NCBI RefSeq assembly: GCF_003987645.1
Contig: NZ_NGKA01000015.1
Coordinates: 1-64,000, forward strand
Length of the DNA stretch: 64,000 nucleotides
Direction: 5' to 3'
From: Vagococcus elongatus
GTDB taxonomy: Bacteria > Bacillota > Bacilli > Lactobacillales > Vagococcaceae
The notes under the pieces are model-generated. The model was not told the DNA's origin. It searched no databases and saw only the letters and a program-made list of their open reading frames with translations. The first letter of the stretch is position 1, and every line of letters begins with the position of its first letter. This document shows positions 19,603 to 28,578 of the stretch, in pieces. A program made the position numbers and the translations under genes.

Positions 19603-19650
19603 AAAAATAACGGTTGACAAGCTGATGAACGCCTATCAATCGTTATTTTT
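19603..19650 (-). terminator. Terminator of the DUF218 gene
   Basis: A 15-bp stem with one mismatch (19603-19617 with 19636-19650) lies 14 nt beyond the stop codon of the gene at 19664, with A/T-rich flanks. Confidence 0.75.
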
Positions 19651-19663
19651 ATGTTTTAAACAC

Positions 19664-20236
19664 TTACCAGTCAAAGATCAACCCATAACCTAAAGCCGCG
19701 ATTTCTCGTAAATTCATCTTGAGTGTAGCAGAATTTTCAGATTTTGCCGGCAATCCTGTCACGTCCTCCAGTCCTAAACGCTTTGCTAACAGTATCGCAC
19801 GGTATTGATGAAAATCACTGGTACAAATAACAGACTTTCCCAAATCTTTCTTATTCATGGCATTTTGGATATTTTCTTTTGTTCTTGTGGAAGTCCCTTC
19901 TTTTATGATTCTTTCTTCACTGATGTTATTATTTTTCAAGTAATTTTCCATAACATTGGCTTCAGTATCAGTTTCATCCGATCCTTGTCCGCCACAAACC
20001 ACGACTTGAGTGTTAGGATTTTCTTCAAGATAGATAAGACTTTCATCCAACCGTTCTTTTAAGGATACACTTGGATAGGCTGGGTCACCCTTTACCTGTG
20101 CACCCAAAATCAGCAACGTATCTGCATCTGCTGCAGGCTGAAAATTTTTACCTGTGTGAATCAAATAAAAAATTATAGTTAAATAAACTAAACCTATGCC
20201 TAATATCAGCACGACGATTCTCTTTAGGAATTTCAC
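19664..20236 (-). CDS. YdcF/SanA-like DUF218 protein
   Basis: A 190-aa protein with one N-terminal membrane anchor (RIVVLILGIGLVYLTIIFYL) and a DUF218 domain. The domain signatures are LLILGAQVKGDPA, VVVCGGQGSDETD, EGTSTRTKENI and CTSDFHQYRA. The family is linked to envelope functions and binds nucleotide-like ligands in some members, but its reaction is unknown. No operon partner is evident. Confidence 0.85.
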   Translation of the reverse strand: MKFLKRIVVLILGIGLVYLTIIFYLIHTGKNFQPAADADTLLILGAQVKGDPAYPSVSLKERLDESLIYLEENPNTQVVVCGGQGSDETDTEANVMENYLKNNNISEERIIKEGTSTRTKENIQNAMNKKDLGKSVICTSDFHQYRAILLAKRLGLEDVTGLPAKSENSATLKMNLREIAALGYGLIFDW

Positions 20237-20337
20237 TGCACAACGACATCCCTTCGATTATTTCTTTGATTAGATTATGAAGGAGTTCGCCCCAAAGGTC
20301 GAGTTAAATTTTCATAAAGATATCACTAGAAATGATA

Positions 20338-20925
20338 TTAGTCATTCTTTTCAAAAAGGTCTCTAAATATATCGCTGGTCAGCCACTCTTCCCGCAAAAG
20401 ACCAAAACTGATTGAATCAAAATATTCGCCCTCATAATATCGTACCTTACGAATATTTGCCTCCAGCATCATATTTAATTTCTTGCCGATTTTTACCATG
20501 CGATAATTACCTGACCAAGTGGTAAAACCGATTTTGAGCAACTCCGTCTGAGTAGAAAAAATATGATGAATCCACATCCGGCAAATTTCTGTTCCAAGCC
20601 CTTGATTCCAATACTCATGAACAAATATGACGACACCGAATTCCAGCCATTTTTTTAACTCGCCATCTTCCCATTCCCACGATACCGCGCCAATGATTTG
20701 GTTTTGATATAACACTAAATAAGTTTTAGGACTTTCAACCCAAGAAGGTCCGATCAAACAGGTAAACTGCTCCAAACTATATTTAGGCTCGTTGAAATAT
20801 GGACCGTTCCATTTCATCCATTGGGGTTCATCGGTATCATAAGCACGATGCCAGATGTCCGATAAATCTGCGCCATCAACCGGCCGTAAAAGTAAATCTC
20901 CATTTTTAATTGATTTCAATGCCAT
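20338..20925 (-). CDS. GNAT-family N-acetyltransferase
   Basis: A 195-aa protein with the GNAT acetyl-CoA loop, EYWNQGLGTEICR near residue 110, followed by GFTTWSGNYRMVKIGKKLNM, which matches the fourth motif. The nearest groups are RimJ/RimL-type acetyltransferases; the substrate cannot be read from the sequence. It stands alone between the DUF218 gene and the terminator of the lysine operon. Confidence 0.85.
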   Translation of the reverse strand: MALKSIKNGDLLLRPVDGADLSDIWHRAYDTDEPQWMKWNGPYFNEPKYSLEQFTCLIGPSWVESPKTYLVLYQNQIIGAVSWEWEDGELKKWLEFGVVIFVHEYWNQGLGTEICRMWIHHIFSTQTELLKIGFTTWSGNYRMVKIGKKLNMMLEANIRKVRYYEGEYFDSISFGLLREEWLTSDIFRDLFEKND

Positions 20926-21116
20926 TTGCCCAACCTCCCACGAAGATTATCCCATTACAGCTATTATAACAAACCTTTATTTTAAAAGATAATTGATTCT
21001 GTTTCAAAGACTAGGGAGCTTTTTGGATTTCTGTAAAAACTTGGAACGAATAGCCAATGTAAAAAAATTCAAAACCTTTTAAGTCTAAACTAATAGTTCT
21101 TCTTTGAATTATCAGT

Positions 21117-21163
21117 ACAAAAAAATACCCTTACTAATCTTCGAAATGACTAATAAGAGTATT
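21117..21163 (-). terminator. Terminator of the lysine/DAP operon
   Basis: A 13-bp stem with mismatches (21124-21136 with 21151-21163) is followed on the minus strand by a long T run at 21117-21123. It lies about 50 nt after the M20 gene. Confidence 0.82.
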
Positions 21164-21211
21164 CACGACATCAAACTTTGAGTTAATGAAAAAATTATTT
21201 TTCACTGCTAT

Positions 21212-22297
21212 TTATTTCAAATACAAAATATTTTTGTAAAAATCAAACCCTTTATACAAGACGCGAGAATCAAAATCAAAGGTTGATTCGTGAAGTGACG
21301 GCGTGTTTCCAATACCTAGAAATGAAAAAACTGATGGAATAAATGACGTGTAATTGCCAAAATCTTCAGACTGCATCACTGGCTTTTCTAAAGGATGAAT
21401 GCCAAGTTCCTGTGATAACTTTGAAAATAACTTTTCATCGTTAATGACTGCATCACACCCGTCCTTATAGTTGAGTGTTATCTGACATTGGAACTTCTCT
21501 TGACTTACTTCAACAATCTTTTCAAGTGCTAGTTTCATCTCCTGGTGAACATGATTATCATAAGAACGTATTGTTCCATAGACTTTAGCTTCACTGGCAA
21601 TCACGTTTCTGACGGTTCCAGCACCCATCTGACCGAACTTCAACAAATGATCAACGGTCGGGTCGATCGTTTCTTCATAATCGTAGATAGCATTTAGCAA
21701 CCGGCAGGCAACTTGCAACGCGTCCACACCTTTACGTCTTTCAGCAATATGCATCGACTTTCCATGAACGGTAATATTCACATCAGAAGCTTGAGACATC
21801 AATTCCTTGCCTTTTGAAAAAACATTTCCCTTTGGCAATCCCGGCCATAAATGGAAACCATAAAATTCTGATACACTATATTTCTGAAGCAAGCCAGAAT
21901 CAATGATACTTTGAGAACCTCCCAATGCTTCTTCGGAAGGCTGGAAAACCAAGACAATATTTTTTTCTAATTTGTGAACATGTTTTTCCAAATAATCGAA
22001 TATTCCCAAAACCATCGCCATATGCCCATCATGCCCGCAAGCATGCATAAAACCAGAATGTTGGGAAACAAAGTCATGGTCAGTCTCTTCCGTAATCGGC
22101 AATCCATCAATATCTGCACGAAAACCGATTGTTTTATCTTTTCCATTATCATAGAAAATGATTATTCCAGTTTCTCCAACTTCGTGTAAGATACCCGATG
22201 TTTTTTTCACATGATCATAAAGATACGATTTGGTTTCAAATTCCTGAAATCCTATTTCAGGTATTAAATGCAGTTCTCGGCGATACTGTTCTAACAT
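21212..22297 (-). CDS. M20 family amidohydrolase, probable N-acetyl-diaminopimelate deacetylase
   Basis: Metal-dependent deacylase with HLIPEIGFQEFET, RADIDGLPITEE, HACGHDGHMA (metal ligands) and QPSEEALGGSQ, all M20D signatures. At 361 aa it is the size of Firmicute N-acetyl-DAP deacetylases. That function is inferred from its place as last gene of lysA-dapA-dapB-asd. The matching acetyltransferase (dapD type) is not in the window. It could instead be a general hippurate/amino-acid deacylase. Confidence 0.75.
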   Translation of the reverse strand: MLEQYRRELHLIPEIGFQEFETKSYLYDHVKKTSGILHEVGETGIIIFYDNGKDKTIGFRADIDGLPITEETDHDFVSQHSGFMHACGHDGHMAMVLGIFDYLEKHVHKLEKNIVLVFQPSEEALGGSQSIIDSGLLQKYSVSEFYGFHLWPGLPKGNVFSKGKELMSQASDVNITVHGKSMHIAERRKGVDALQVACRLLNAIYDYEETIDPTVDHLLKFGQMGAGTVRNVIASEAKVYGTIRSYDNHVHQEMKLALEKIVEVSQEKFQCQITLNYKDGCDAVINDEKLFSKLSQELGIHPLEKPVMQSEDFGNYTSFIPSVFSFLGIGNTPSLHESTFDFDSRVLYKGFDFYKNILYLK

Positions 22298-22349
22298 TTT
22301 TTACCCACTTTTCTACCCTATTATTTCCTAGTGTATTTTTTATCTCAAG

Positions 22350-22652
22350 CTATCCTTCAAAGAAATCAAGACACACTCGGTCAGTTGTTACTTGTTTAAT
22401 GAACTCACTGACACGAAGGTGATCAGGATGAACCTGATAGTCTGCCAAGGATTTTTCATTTTCATAAAGTCCATTCAACATGAGCCCATGAGTGCTTGAA
22501 CGAAGTAAAGAAATTTCTACCTCAATTGAAATAACACCAGGAATGGTCGAACCCAAAGCTTCCACAGCTAATTTTATTTTACGTGCATTCGCTAAATTTT
22601 CTTCCTCAGAAGACCCCTCTTTGAAATTCCAAGCAACAATATGCCGAATCAT
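22350..22652 (-). CDS. Dabb (stress-responsive A/B barrel) domain protein
   Basis: A 100-aa small dimeric-barrel protein. MIRHIVAWNFKEG, LRSSTHGLMLNGLYEN and YQVHPDHLRVSEFI are the Dabb family pattern. Its biochemical role is unknown. It lies between asd and the deacylase in the lysine operon with short gaps, so it is co-transcribed and probably responds to lysine. Confidence 0.82.
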   Translation of the reverse strand: MIRHIVAWNFKEGSSEEENLANARKIKLAVEALGSTIPGVISIEVEISLLRSSTHGLMLNGLYENEKSLADYQVHPDHLRVSEFIKQVTTDRVCLDFFEG

Positions 22653-22696
22653 TTAAAAGCTCCTAACATTTTTATTTTTATCCCTAGAAATATTGA

Positions 22697-23689
22697 CTAA
22701 ATCAAATCATGTTGAGCCATTTTTAATGCAATTTGAGCAGCGTTGCTGGCAGCTCCTTTACGAATATTGTCAGCCACACAATATAAAAGCAGACCTTTCT
22801 CGGCAGCAAGGTCACGGCGAATCCGTCCAACAAACACATCATCTGTTCCGTTAGCTAATGTTGAAACAGGATAAAGATGATTTGGTCCATCATCCACTAC
22901 TTTAATTCCTTCAAAGTTGCTTAAAACTTCCCTGACCTGATCTAAATCAAAGTCTTTCTCCAATTCGACAGAGATACTGACACCGTGTCCATTAAGAACA
23001 GGGACTCTGACACAAGTCGCACTTATCGGCAAATCAGGAGTATGCAGCATTTTTTTTGTTTCATTGATCATTTTCATTTCTTCTTTGGTATAGCCGTCTT
23101 CAAGAAAAACATCAATTTCGGGAATACACGTTTCAGTGATATTATGGGGATAGAAAGCTGGTTCGTTACCTTTTCTAGTTTCCAGCAAGTCATTGATGCC
23201 ATTTTGACCGCTGCCGCTGACTGCTTGATAGGTAGCATAGCCCACCCGAGTCAAACCGAAAGATTCTTGTAATGCTTTTAACGGTAAAACCGCCTGTGTC
23301 GTAGAACAGTTTGGATTAGCAATCAGTGAGTGTCCTTCCACATCATTGAAATTCACTTCAGGAACCACTAAAGGAATTGTCGGATCTTCACGAAACATAC
23401 TGGAATTATCGATGACTTTGGCACCAGCCTTGACAGCAATCGGTGCAAATTTTTCGGCGATACCCCCACCGGCGCTAAATAATGCTAAATCTATCCCTGA
23501 AAAGGACTCTTCTGTCAGCTCTTCTACAACTAATTCTTGTCCTTTAAATGCTAAAGTTTTCCCTGCACTTCGTTTTGAAGCCAAAAGTTTTAAGGATGCC
23601 AACGGAAAATCATACTCATCCAAGACTTGCAAAAAAGTTTGCCCGACGGCTCCAGTGGCTCCAACAATACATACGTGATATTTTTTCAT
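22697..23689 (-). CDS. asd: Aspartate-semialdehyde dehydrogenase
   Basis: Reduces aspartyl phosphate to aspartate semialdehyde, the branch point for lysine/DAP, threonine and methionine. The NADP-binding VGATGAVGQTFL is at the N-terminus. The catalytic cysteine is in NPNCSTTQAVLPL near residue 129, and the active-site histidine is in VPVLNGHGVSI. It is 330 aa. AAAGGAT precedes the ATG. It is the fourth gene of the operon. Confidence 0.95.
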   Translation of the reverse strand: MKKYHVCIVGATGAVGQTFLQVLDEYDFPLASLKLLASKRSAGKTLAFKGQELVVEELTEESFSGIDLALFSAGGGIAEKFAPIAVKAGAKVIDNSSMFREDPTIPLVVPEVNFNDVEGHSLIANPNCSTTQAVLPLKALQESFGLTRVGYATYQAVSGSGQNGINDLLETRKGNEPAFYPHNITETCIPEIDVFLEDGYTKEEMKMINETKKMLHTPDLPISATCVRVPVLNGHGVSISVELEKDFDLDQVREVLSNFEGIKVVDDGPNHLYPVSTLANGTDDVFVGRIRRDLAAEKGLLLYCVADNIRKGAASNAAQIALKMAQHDLI

Positions 23690-23785
23690 CTATTTCCATC
23701 CTTTATCATTCTTTTGATGCTTCAAGCACCTCAAATTATTCTAATTTATTCCTTTGATTCGCAGACTAAACTAGCTTTATGCAGA

Positions 23786-24484
23786 TTAAAACAAACAATC
23801 TTCCATAGAATACAAACCTGGTCCCTGTTTCATCAACCACTCTGCTCCGACGAGTGCGCCTTTGGCAAATATCTTCTTGGAAAAAGCTTCATGCTTGATA
23901 GAAAGCAATTCATCTGTTCCTGCAAAAATCACCTCATGTTCACCGACGATGGTTCCTCCACGCAAAGCATGAACGCCAACTTCTCTAGCCTGTCTAGGTG
24001 CAATCCCTTCACGACCGTAAACCGGAGTGAACTCCCCTGTTTCCATAACGCTGTCTAATAACATCTTAGCTGTTCCAGAAGGTGCATCTAATTTCTTATT
24101 GTGATGCTTTTCTATGATTTCAATATCAAAAGTTTCTCCTAGGCTTTCTGCTAATTGTTTGACCACCTGATTCATCACAATAACACCCAAACTATAATTC
24201 CCGCTAAAAAGAACAGGGATTTTCTCTGCTGTTTTTTCGATCAGCTCAAGTTCCTGATTGCTATATCCTGTCGTAGCAATCACAACAGGGATATTATTTT
24301 TTACCCCATAAGCTAAAATATTAGTTAAATTTGCTGGATTAGAAAAATCAATCAGTACATCAGCGGTTATCGTTTCGTCTTGCGGGAAAACATCCCACAT
24401 TTTGACCATCTGATAGGAAGTGTCTTTGATAACCTCCTCCAATGTCATCCCCATTTGTCCATTGCCGACCACACCTATTTCCAT
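23786..24484 (-). CDS. dapB: 4-hydroxy-tetrahydrodipicolinate reductase
   Basis: Second step of the DAP branch. The signature IIEKHHNKKLDAPSGTA, with the catalytic His/Lys, lies near residue 130, and VVIATTGYSNQEL is the nucleotide-side loop. At 232 aa it is shorter than the usual 250-270. The N-terminus has GNGQMG in place of the fuller Rossmann G-x-x-G-R-M-G loop, which suggests altered cofactor handling. Its ATG overlaps the dapA stop by 10 nt with GGGAGG inside dapA. Confidence 0.93.
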   Translation of the reverse strand: MEIGVVGNGQMGMTLEEVIKDTSYQMVKMWDVFPQDETITADVLIDFSNPANLTNILAYGVKNNIPVVIATTGYSNQELELIEKTAEKIPVLFSGNYSLGVIVMNQVVKQLAESLGETFDIEIIEKHHNKKLDAPSGTAKMLLDSVMETGEFTPVYGREGIAPRQAREVGVHALRGGTIVGEHEVIFAGTDELLSIKHEAFSKKIFAKGALVGAEWLMKQGPGLYSMEDCLF

Positions 24485-25362
24485 TCCAATGCCTCCCTAT
24501 AACTTTTCAAAACTTCAGACAATAATTTCTCGTTAGCCTCTGATAAATCCGCTAAAGGAAGACGCAAAGGTCCGACTTGGAAACCTAACATATTCATGGC
24601 ATTTTTGACTGGGATTGGATTTGTTTCAACAAATAAAGTGTTGATTAATTGTAAATGATTTTGCTGAATCTGCAGTGATGTAGCAATGTCCCCGTCTTCA
24701 AATGTTTTGACCAATTCATGAACTTCTTTTGGCATGATATTGGCCCAAACACTGATAACACCAGTGCCTCCAACGCTTAATAACGGAAAAATAGTGTCGT
24801 CATTACCACTCAGCAAGCTGAAATCATCCGTAATAAGTTTAGAAACTTCCATGACATAAGAAATATCGCCCGAAGCTTCCTTGATTGCCACAATATTTGG
24901 ATGCAGACTCAATTCTTTCAACACTGGAATAGATATCTGACAGCCTGTTCGGCTTGGTACATTGTAAAGGATGATAGGGATATTAACTTTGTCAGCTACT
25001 GTCAGGAAGTGTTGTTTCATCCCTTCTTCATTGGTCTTATTGTAATAAGGAGTGATTAGCAATAAACCGTCCACACCCATCCCCTCAAACAGCAGACTTC
25101 TGTGCAGTGCTTCTTGCGTACTATTACTGCCGCTTCCGGCAATAATCGGAATCCGCCCGTTAGACGTTTTTACAGCACAAGCGACAATTTCTTTTTCTTC
25201 ATCTATGGTCAAAGTTGGTGATTCTCCCGTGGTCCCAAAAACGACGATACCATCAGTATCATTATCTATATGCCAGTTAATCAGTGTCTCTAATTTTTCA
25301 AAGTCCACTTTCCCTTCCTGCGTAAATGGCGTTACAAGCGCAACAATCGACCCTTTAAACAT
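24475..25362 (-). CDS. dapA: 4-hydroxy-tetrahydrodipicolinate synthase
   Basis: Condenses aspartate semialdehyde and pyruvate. TIM-barrel of 295 aa with GTTGESPTLTIDEE, the catalytic tyrosine in IILYNVPSRTGC and the Schiff-base lysine in IVAIKEASGD near residue 163. Distinct from the related sialic-acid lyase at 46 kb, which lacks the GTTGES form. It is the second gene after lysA and overlaps dapB. Confidence 0.95.
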   Translation of the reverse strand: MFKGSIVALVTPFTQEGKVDFEKLETLINWHIDNDTDGIVVFGTTGESPTLTIDEEKEIVACAVKTSNGRIPIIAGSGSNSTQEALHRSLLFEGMGVDGLLLITPYYNKTNEEGMKQHFLTVADKVNIPIILYNVPSRTGCQISIPVLKELSLHPNIVAIKEASGDISYVMEVSKLITDDFSLLSGNDDTIFPLLSVGGTGVISVWANIMPKEVHELVKTFEDGDIATSLQIQQNHLQLINTLFVETNPIPVKNAMNMLGFQVGPLRLPLADLSEANEKLLSEVLKSYREALEWK

Positions 25363-25425
25363 AATGTATCTCCACCTTTTTATTTTTTCGCTATTTTAAT
25401 TTTCTTTTGACTAAGACAGAATATT

Positions 25426-26676
25426 TTATCTTCTGACATCGTTTCTCAACAGATCTTTAAATGTTTGTCGTTTAATGACTTCTTTTGCAACGCCATCTTT
25501 TACAAAAATCACAGCTGGGGTAGTCGCCCGATTATAATTACTGCTCATGGAATAACCATAAGCACCCGTGGAATAGACAGCCAAGATATCTCCTTGAGCT
25601 ACTTCAGGCAAATATGTATCTTCGATGACCACATCGCCAGATTCACACATTTTACCTGCAATAGTCACTTTATTGGTTTTTTCTTTTCCTAATTGTGTCA
25701 CAGCATCACAACTATATTTAGCTTGATAAAGCGCCGGACGAATATTATCCGTCATCCCGCCATCTACGAAAACGTAATGTTTATTAGGAGTTTTTTTCTG
25801 ATAACCGATAGTATAAAGTGTTGTCCCGGCTTCCCCAATCAAACTTCTGCCCGGTTCGATCATCAGCGCATTTATTTGAATTGCTCGTTTGGCCAAAGCT
25901 GCTTCTGTTACATGAACCAGCTGTGCAACAACTTCTGGTATACTTAAAGGTTTATCTTCCTTCGTATATCTGATACCAAAGCCGCCGCCAATATTTAATG
26001 ACAAACGCTGAGGAAATCCCGCAACTAAATCAACAAGTTTGTCAATAGCCGCAAACCAAGCATCCATTTCAAAAATCTGAGAGCCTATGTGAGAATGGAA
26101 GCCTTCCAGCTCTAACCAACGGCTTGATTCTATTGTTGCTATACTTTCTAAATATTCTTCACTTTCCAAGGCCATGCCAAACTTAGAATCCACATAGGAA
26201 GTGATGATATATTCATGGGTGTGTGCCTCAATGCCTAAATTTAAGCGCAACATCACAGAAATACTTTTTTCCTGTTTTAGTGCTTCCTGTTCCAATCCTT
26301 TCAATTCCATTAAATTATCACAGACAAAATGAGTGATTCCTTCTGAAACTGCAAATTCGATTTCTTCCGGTGTTTTATTGTTGCCATGAAAATATATCTT
26401 ATCAGCAGGAAAATCAGCTTCCAATGCTGTGAAAATTTCCCCGCCGCTTACCACATCCAAGTAAAGACCGGCATCTTCTATCTTATGAAGCAGTTCAATA
26501 CATTGAAAAGCTTTTGAAGCATACAATACTTTCGTCTCAAATAATTCAGACTTGAAATTTTCGGTATATTCACAGATTCGATTATCAATCTTAGCTTCAT
26601 CATAAACGTATAGCGGCGTGCCATAGGTTTTTGCTAAAGACTCAGCTGAAATCCCACCAATTATTAACTCTGACAT
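25426..26676 (-). CDS. lysA: Diaminopimelate decarboxylase
   Basis: Last step of lysine synthesis. Fold-type III PLP enzyme with the PLP lysine in VLYASKAFQC near residue 51, the HSHIGSQI segment, phosphate-binding GGGFGIRY and the dimer-interface CESGD. It is 416 aa. AAAGGAGA precedes the ATG. It is the first gene of the operon, directly behind the lysine riboswitch. Confidence 0.96.
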   Translation of the reverse strand: MSELIIGGISAESLAKTYGTPLYVYDEAKIDNRICEYTENFKSELFETKVLYASKAFQCIELLHKIEDAGLYLDVVSGGEIFTALEADFPADKIYFHGNNKTPEEIEFAVSEGITHFVCDNLMELKGLEQEALKQEKSISVMLRLNLGIEAHTHEYIITSYVDSKFGMALESEEYLESIATIESSRWLELEGFHSHIGSQIFEMDAWFAAIDKLVDLVAGFPQRLSLNIGGGFGIRYTKEDKPLSIPEVVAQLVHVTEAALAKRAIQINALMIEPGRSLIGEAGTTLYTIGYQKKTPNKHYVFVDGGMTDNIRPALYQAKYSCDAVTQLGKEKTNKVTIAGKMCESGDVVIEDTYLPEVAQGDILAVYSTGAYGYSMSSNYNRATTPAVIFVKDGVAKEVIKRQTFKDLLRNDVRR

Positions 26677-26823
26677 CCTATCATTCTCCTTTTTCTTTTG
26701 GCTCGGCTTCAGCCTGTTCTAAAATATAACACTTATCCTTTATAAAACTGTCACCAGAGAGTTTCTCCAATGAAAATCGCAAACAATTAATTTTTTCTTC
26801 ACTTGGATAAAAATGTTATACAA

Positions 26824-27045
26824 AAAAGGCCCATACGTCAAGTATAGGCTCCATCACTATGTTTCAAACTTATGATTCAGCGCCTCTACTTATACAAGTA
26901 GGAGTGATATAGGTCTTCCCCATACCCCCACGATTCTTATCTGCCGATAAAGCCTCGTTCGGCAGTGATTACCTTTCGGGTATGATCAACAAATGCCTTC
27001 TCCCATACCTTACTCATTTACACTGCAACCTCTTTATGAAATTAA
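26824..27045 (-). promoter_or_regulatory. Lysine riboswitch (L box) with terminator
   Basis: On the minus strand the leader shows an L-box order: AAAGAGGTTGCAG, GAGTAAGGTATGGGAG, then ACCCGAAAGGTAATCACTGCCGAA and AAGTAGAGGCGCTGA. A terminator follows (GGAGCCTATACT pairing with GTATGGGCC, 26852-26827) with a T run. These blocks resemble the conserved junction elements of the lysine riboswitch. In this class, lysine binding promotes termination, here lowering lysA-dapA-dapB-asd expression. The match was made by eye. Confidence 0.85.
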
Positions 27046-27158
27046 ATTGATGATATCATGTAACATTAAAATTGTCTATGGCAAAAATTAAAAAATTTTC
27101 ATCCACTCTCTCTGTTGCCAAACGATAAACTGAAAACGACAAAATAACCAAAATTTAG

Positions 27159-27815
27159 TTAGTAGGCTTTTGACCATTTTTTGGATAAGCGCCGAGCATA
27201 TTGGGAAATCGTAAAGTTTACAATAAAATAAACAATTGCCACAATACCGTACAACGCAAATACTTGAGAGGTAGCAGTGTAACGTCCCATTAAGATATTC
27301 GCTTTTCCAAGAAGCTCTTGTAAGGCCAACACTGACCATAAAAAACTGGTATCTTTGATAACTGTTACAAATTGAGACATAATTGCCGGCAACATACTGC
27401 GAAATGCTTGAGGTAAAATAATGTAGCGCATTACCTGGATCTGGTTAAAGCCTTGTGAAGTAGCAGCTTCAATCTGTCCAGTCCCCACACTGTTTAATCC
27501 CCCGCGAATGATTTCTGCCAAAGCAGCTGTTGTGAAAACTGTAAAGCTCACAATCCCTGCTGGAGTGGATTTTAAACGGAAAACTAAAAAAATCACAAAA
27601 ATCCACAGCAGATTTGGGACATTTCGAACGACTTCTATATAGATAGTAGCTAAAAGTTTCAGAGGCCCTTTCTCCATATTTCTGAAAATGGCTAAAACAG
27701 TCCCAAAAATCATACTTAATAAAATAGCAACAGCTGATATATAAAGGGTCAGACCTAAACCTTCCAGTATAAATCTCATATTATTGAAAGTGAAAATTTG
27801 TCCTATGGTATCCAA
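27159..27815 (-). CDS. glnP: Polar amino-acid ABC transporter permease (GlnP-like)
   Basis: A 218-aa membrane subunit with about five helices. The HisM/GlnP-type coupling loop is EAATSQGFNQIQVMRYIILP. It starts at TTG with AGGAGG 8 nt upstream. Gene order ATPase, binding protein, permease, permease equals the Bacillus glnQHMP layout, so glutamine (or glutamate/aspartate) is the likely cargo; the sequence does not settle which. Last gene of the unit. Confidence 0.85.
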   Translation of the reverse strand: MDTIGQIFTFNNMRFILEGLGLTLYISAVAILLSMIFGTVLAIFRNMEKGPLKLLATIYIEVVRNVPNLLWIFVIFLVFRLKSTPAGIVSFTVFTTAALAEIIRGGLNSVGTGQIEAATSQGFNQIQVMRYIILPQAFRSMLPAIMSQFVTVIKDTSFLWSVLALQELLGKANILMGRYTATSQVFALYGIVAIVYFIVNFTISQYARRLSKKWSKAY

Positions 27816-27832
27816 AATGTTTTCCTCCTCTC

Positions 27833-28537
27833 TTATTTGCTATACAACTTTTTATTTTTCTCTTCCAGTTTTCTAGCAACTGATGCAAGGGGAAAACAAA
27901 GAATGAAATATAAGATTGCAGCAAACGCAAATGCAGGTATGTAATGCAGATTGACTGATGACCAACTATTTGCCGTAAACATGATATCCGCACCGGAAAT
28001 AATGGCGATAACAGATGTGTTTTTAATTAAGTTTACCGCCTGGTTCGTCAAAGGAGGCAGCATCACGCGCCAAGCCTGAGGCAAAACAACATAACCCATG
28101 GCCTTCCAATAAGTAAATCCTTGAGACATGGCTGCTTCCAGCTGACCTCTAGGAATTGATCCGATGCCCGATCGTACAACCTCAGATATATACGCACCGT
28201 GGTATAAGCCTACACAGATGATTCCGATCAAATAGACTGGCATGACCACTCCCACCAGCGGCAAACCATAATAAACAAAAAAGACCTGAATCAACAGAGG
28301 TGTATTTTGGAAAAATTCGACATAAATTCTTACCAATCCTCTGGTCACTGGATTTTTTGCCTGTGAGACAATCCCAAATAACAAGCCGATAATAAAGGCA
28401 AGCAAGATAGCCCCGATAGAAAGAACAATTGTATAACCAAAGGACTTCATAAAGACTGGGAGGTCTTTAAATAAAGCCTCCCAACGGAATAAGGCAAAGG
28501 GCCCTGTGTTTAAAAAAGAAATAAATCCAACTAACAA
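27833..28537 (-). CDS. glnM: Polar amino-acid ABC transporter permease (GlnM-like)
   Basis: Membrane subunit of about 235 aa. The coupling loop EAAMSQGFTYWKAMGYVVLP is near the middle. I place the start at TTG 28537 because GAAGGGGG sits 8 nt ahead; the GTG six codons further up overlaps that site. It is a heteromeric partner of the next permease. The 5' context of both TTG starts is nearly the same (AAAAYATT before TTG). Confidence 0.85.
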   Translation of the reverse strand: MLVGFISFLNTGPFALFRWEALFKDLPVFMKSFGYTIVLSIGAILLAFIIGLLFGIVSQAKNPVTRGLVRIYVEFFQNTPLLIQVFFVYYGLPLVGVVMPVYLIGIICVGLYHGAYISEVVRSGIGSIPRGQLEAAMSQGFTYWKAMGYVVLPQAWRVMLPPLTNQAVNLIKNTSVIAIISGADIMFTANSWSSVNLHYIPAFAFAAILYFILCFPLASVARKLEEKNKKLYSK

Positions 28538-28578
28538 AATATTTTCCCCCTTCACATGATAATTGACGGGATGAAAAT

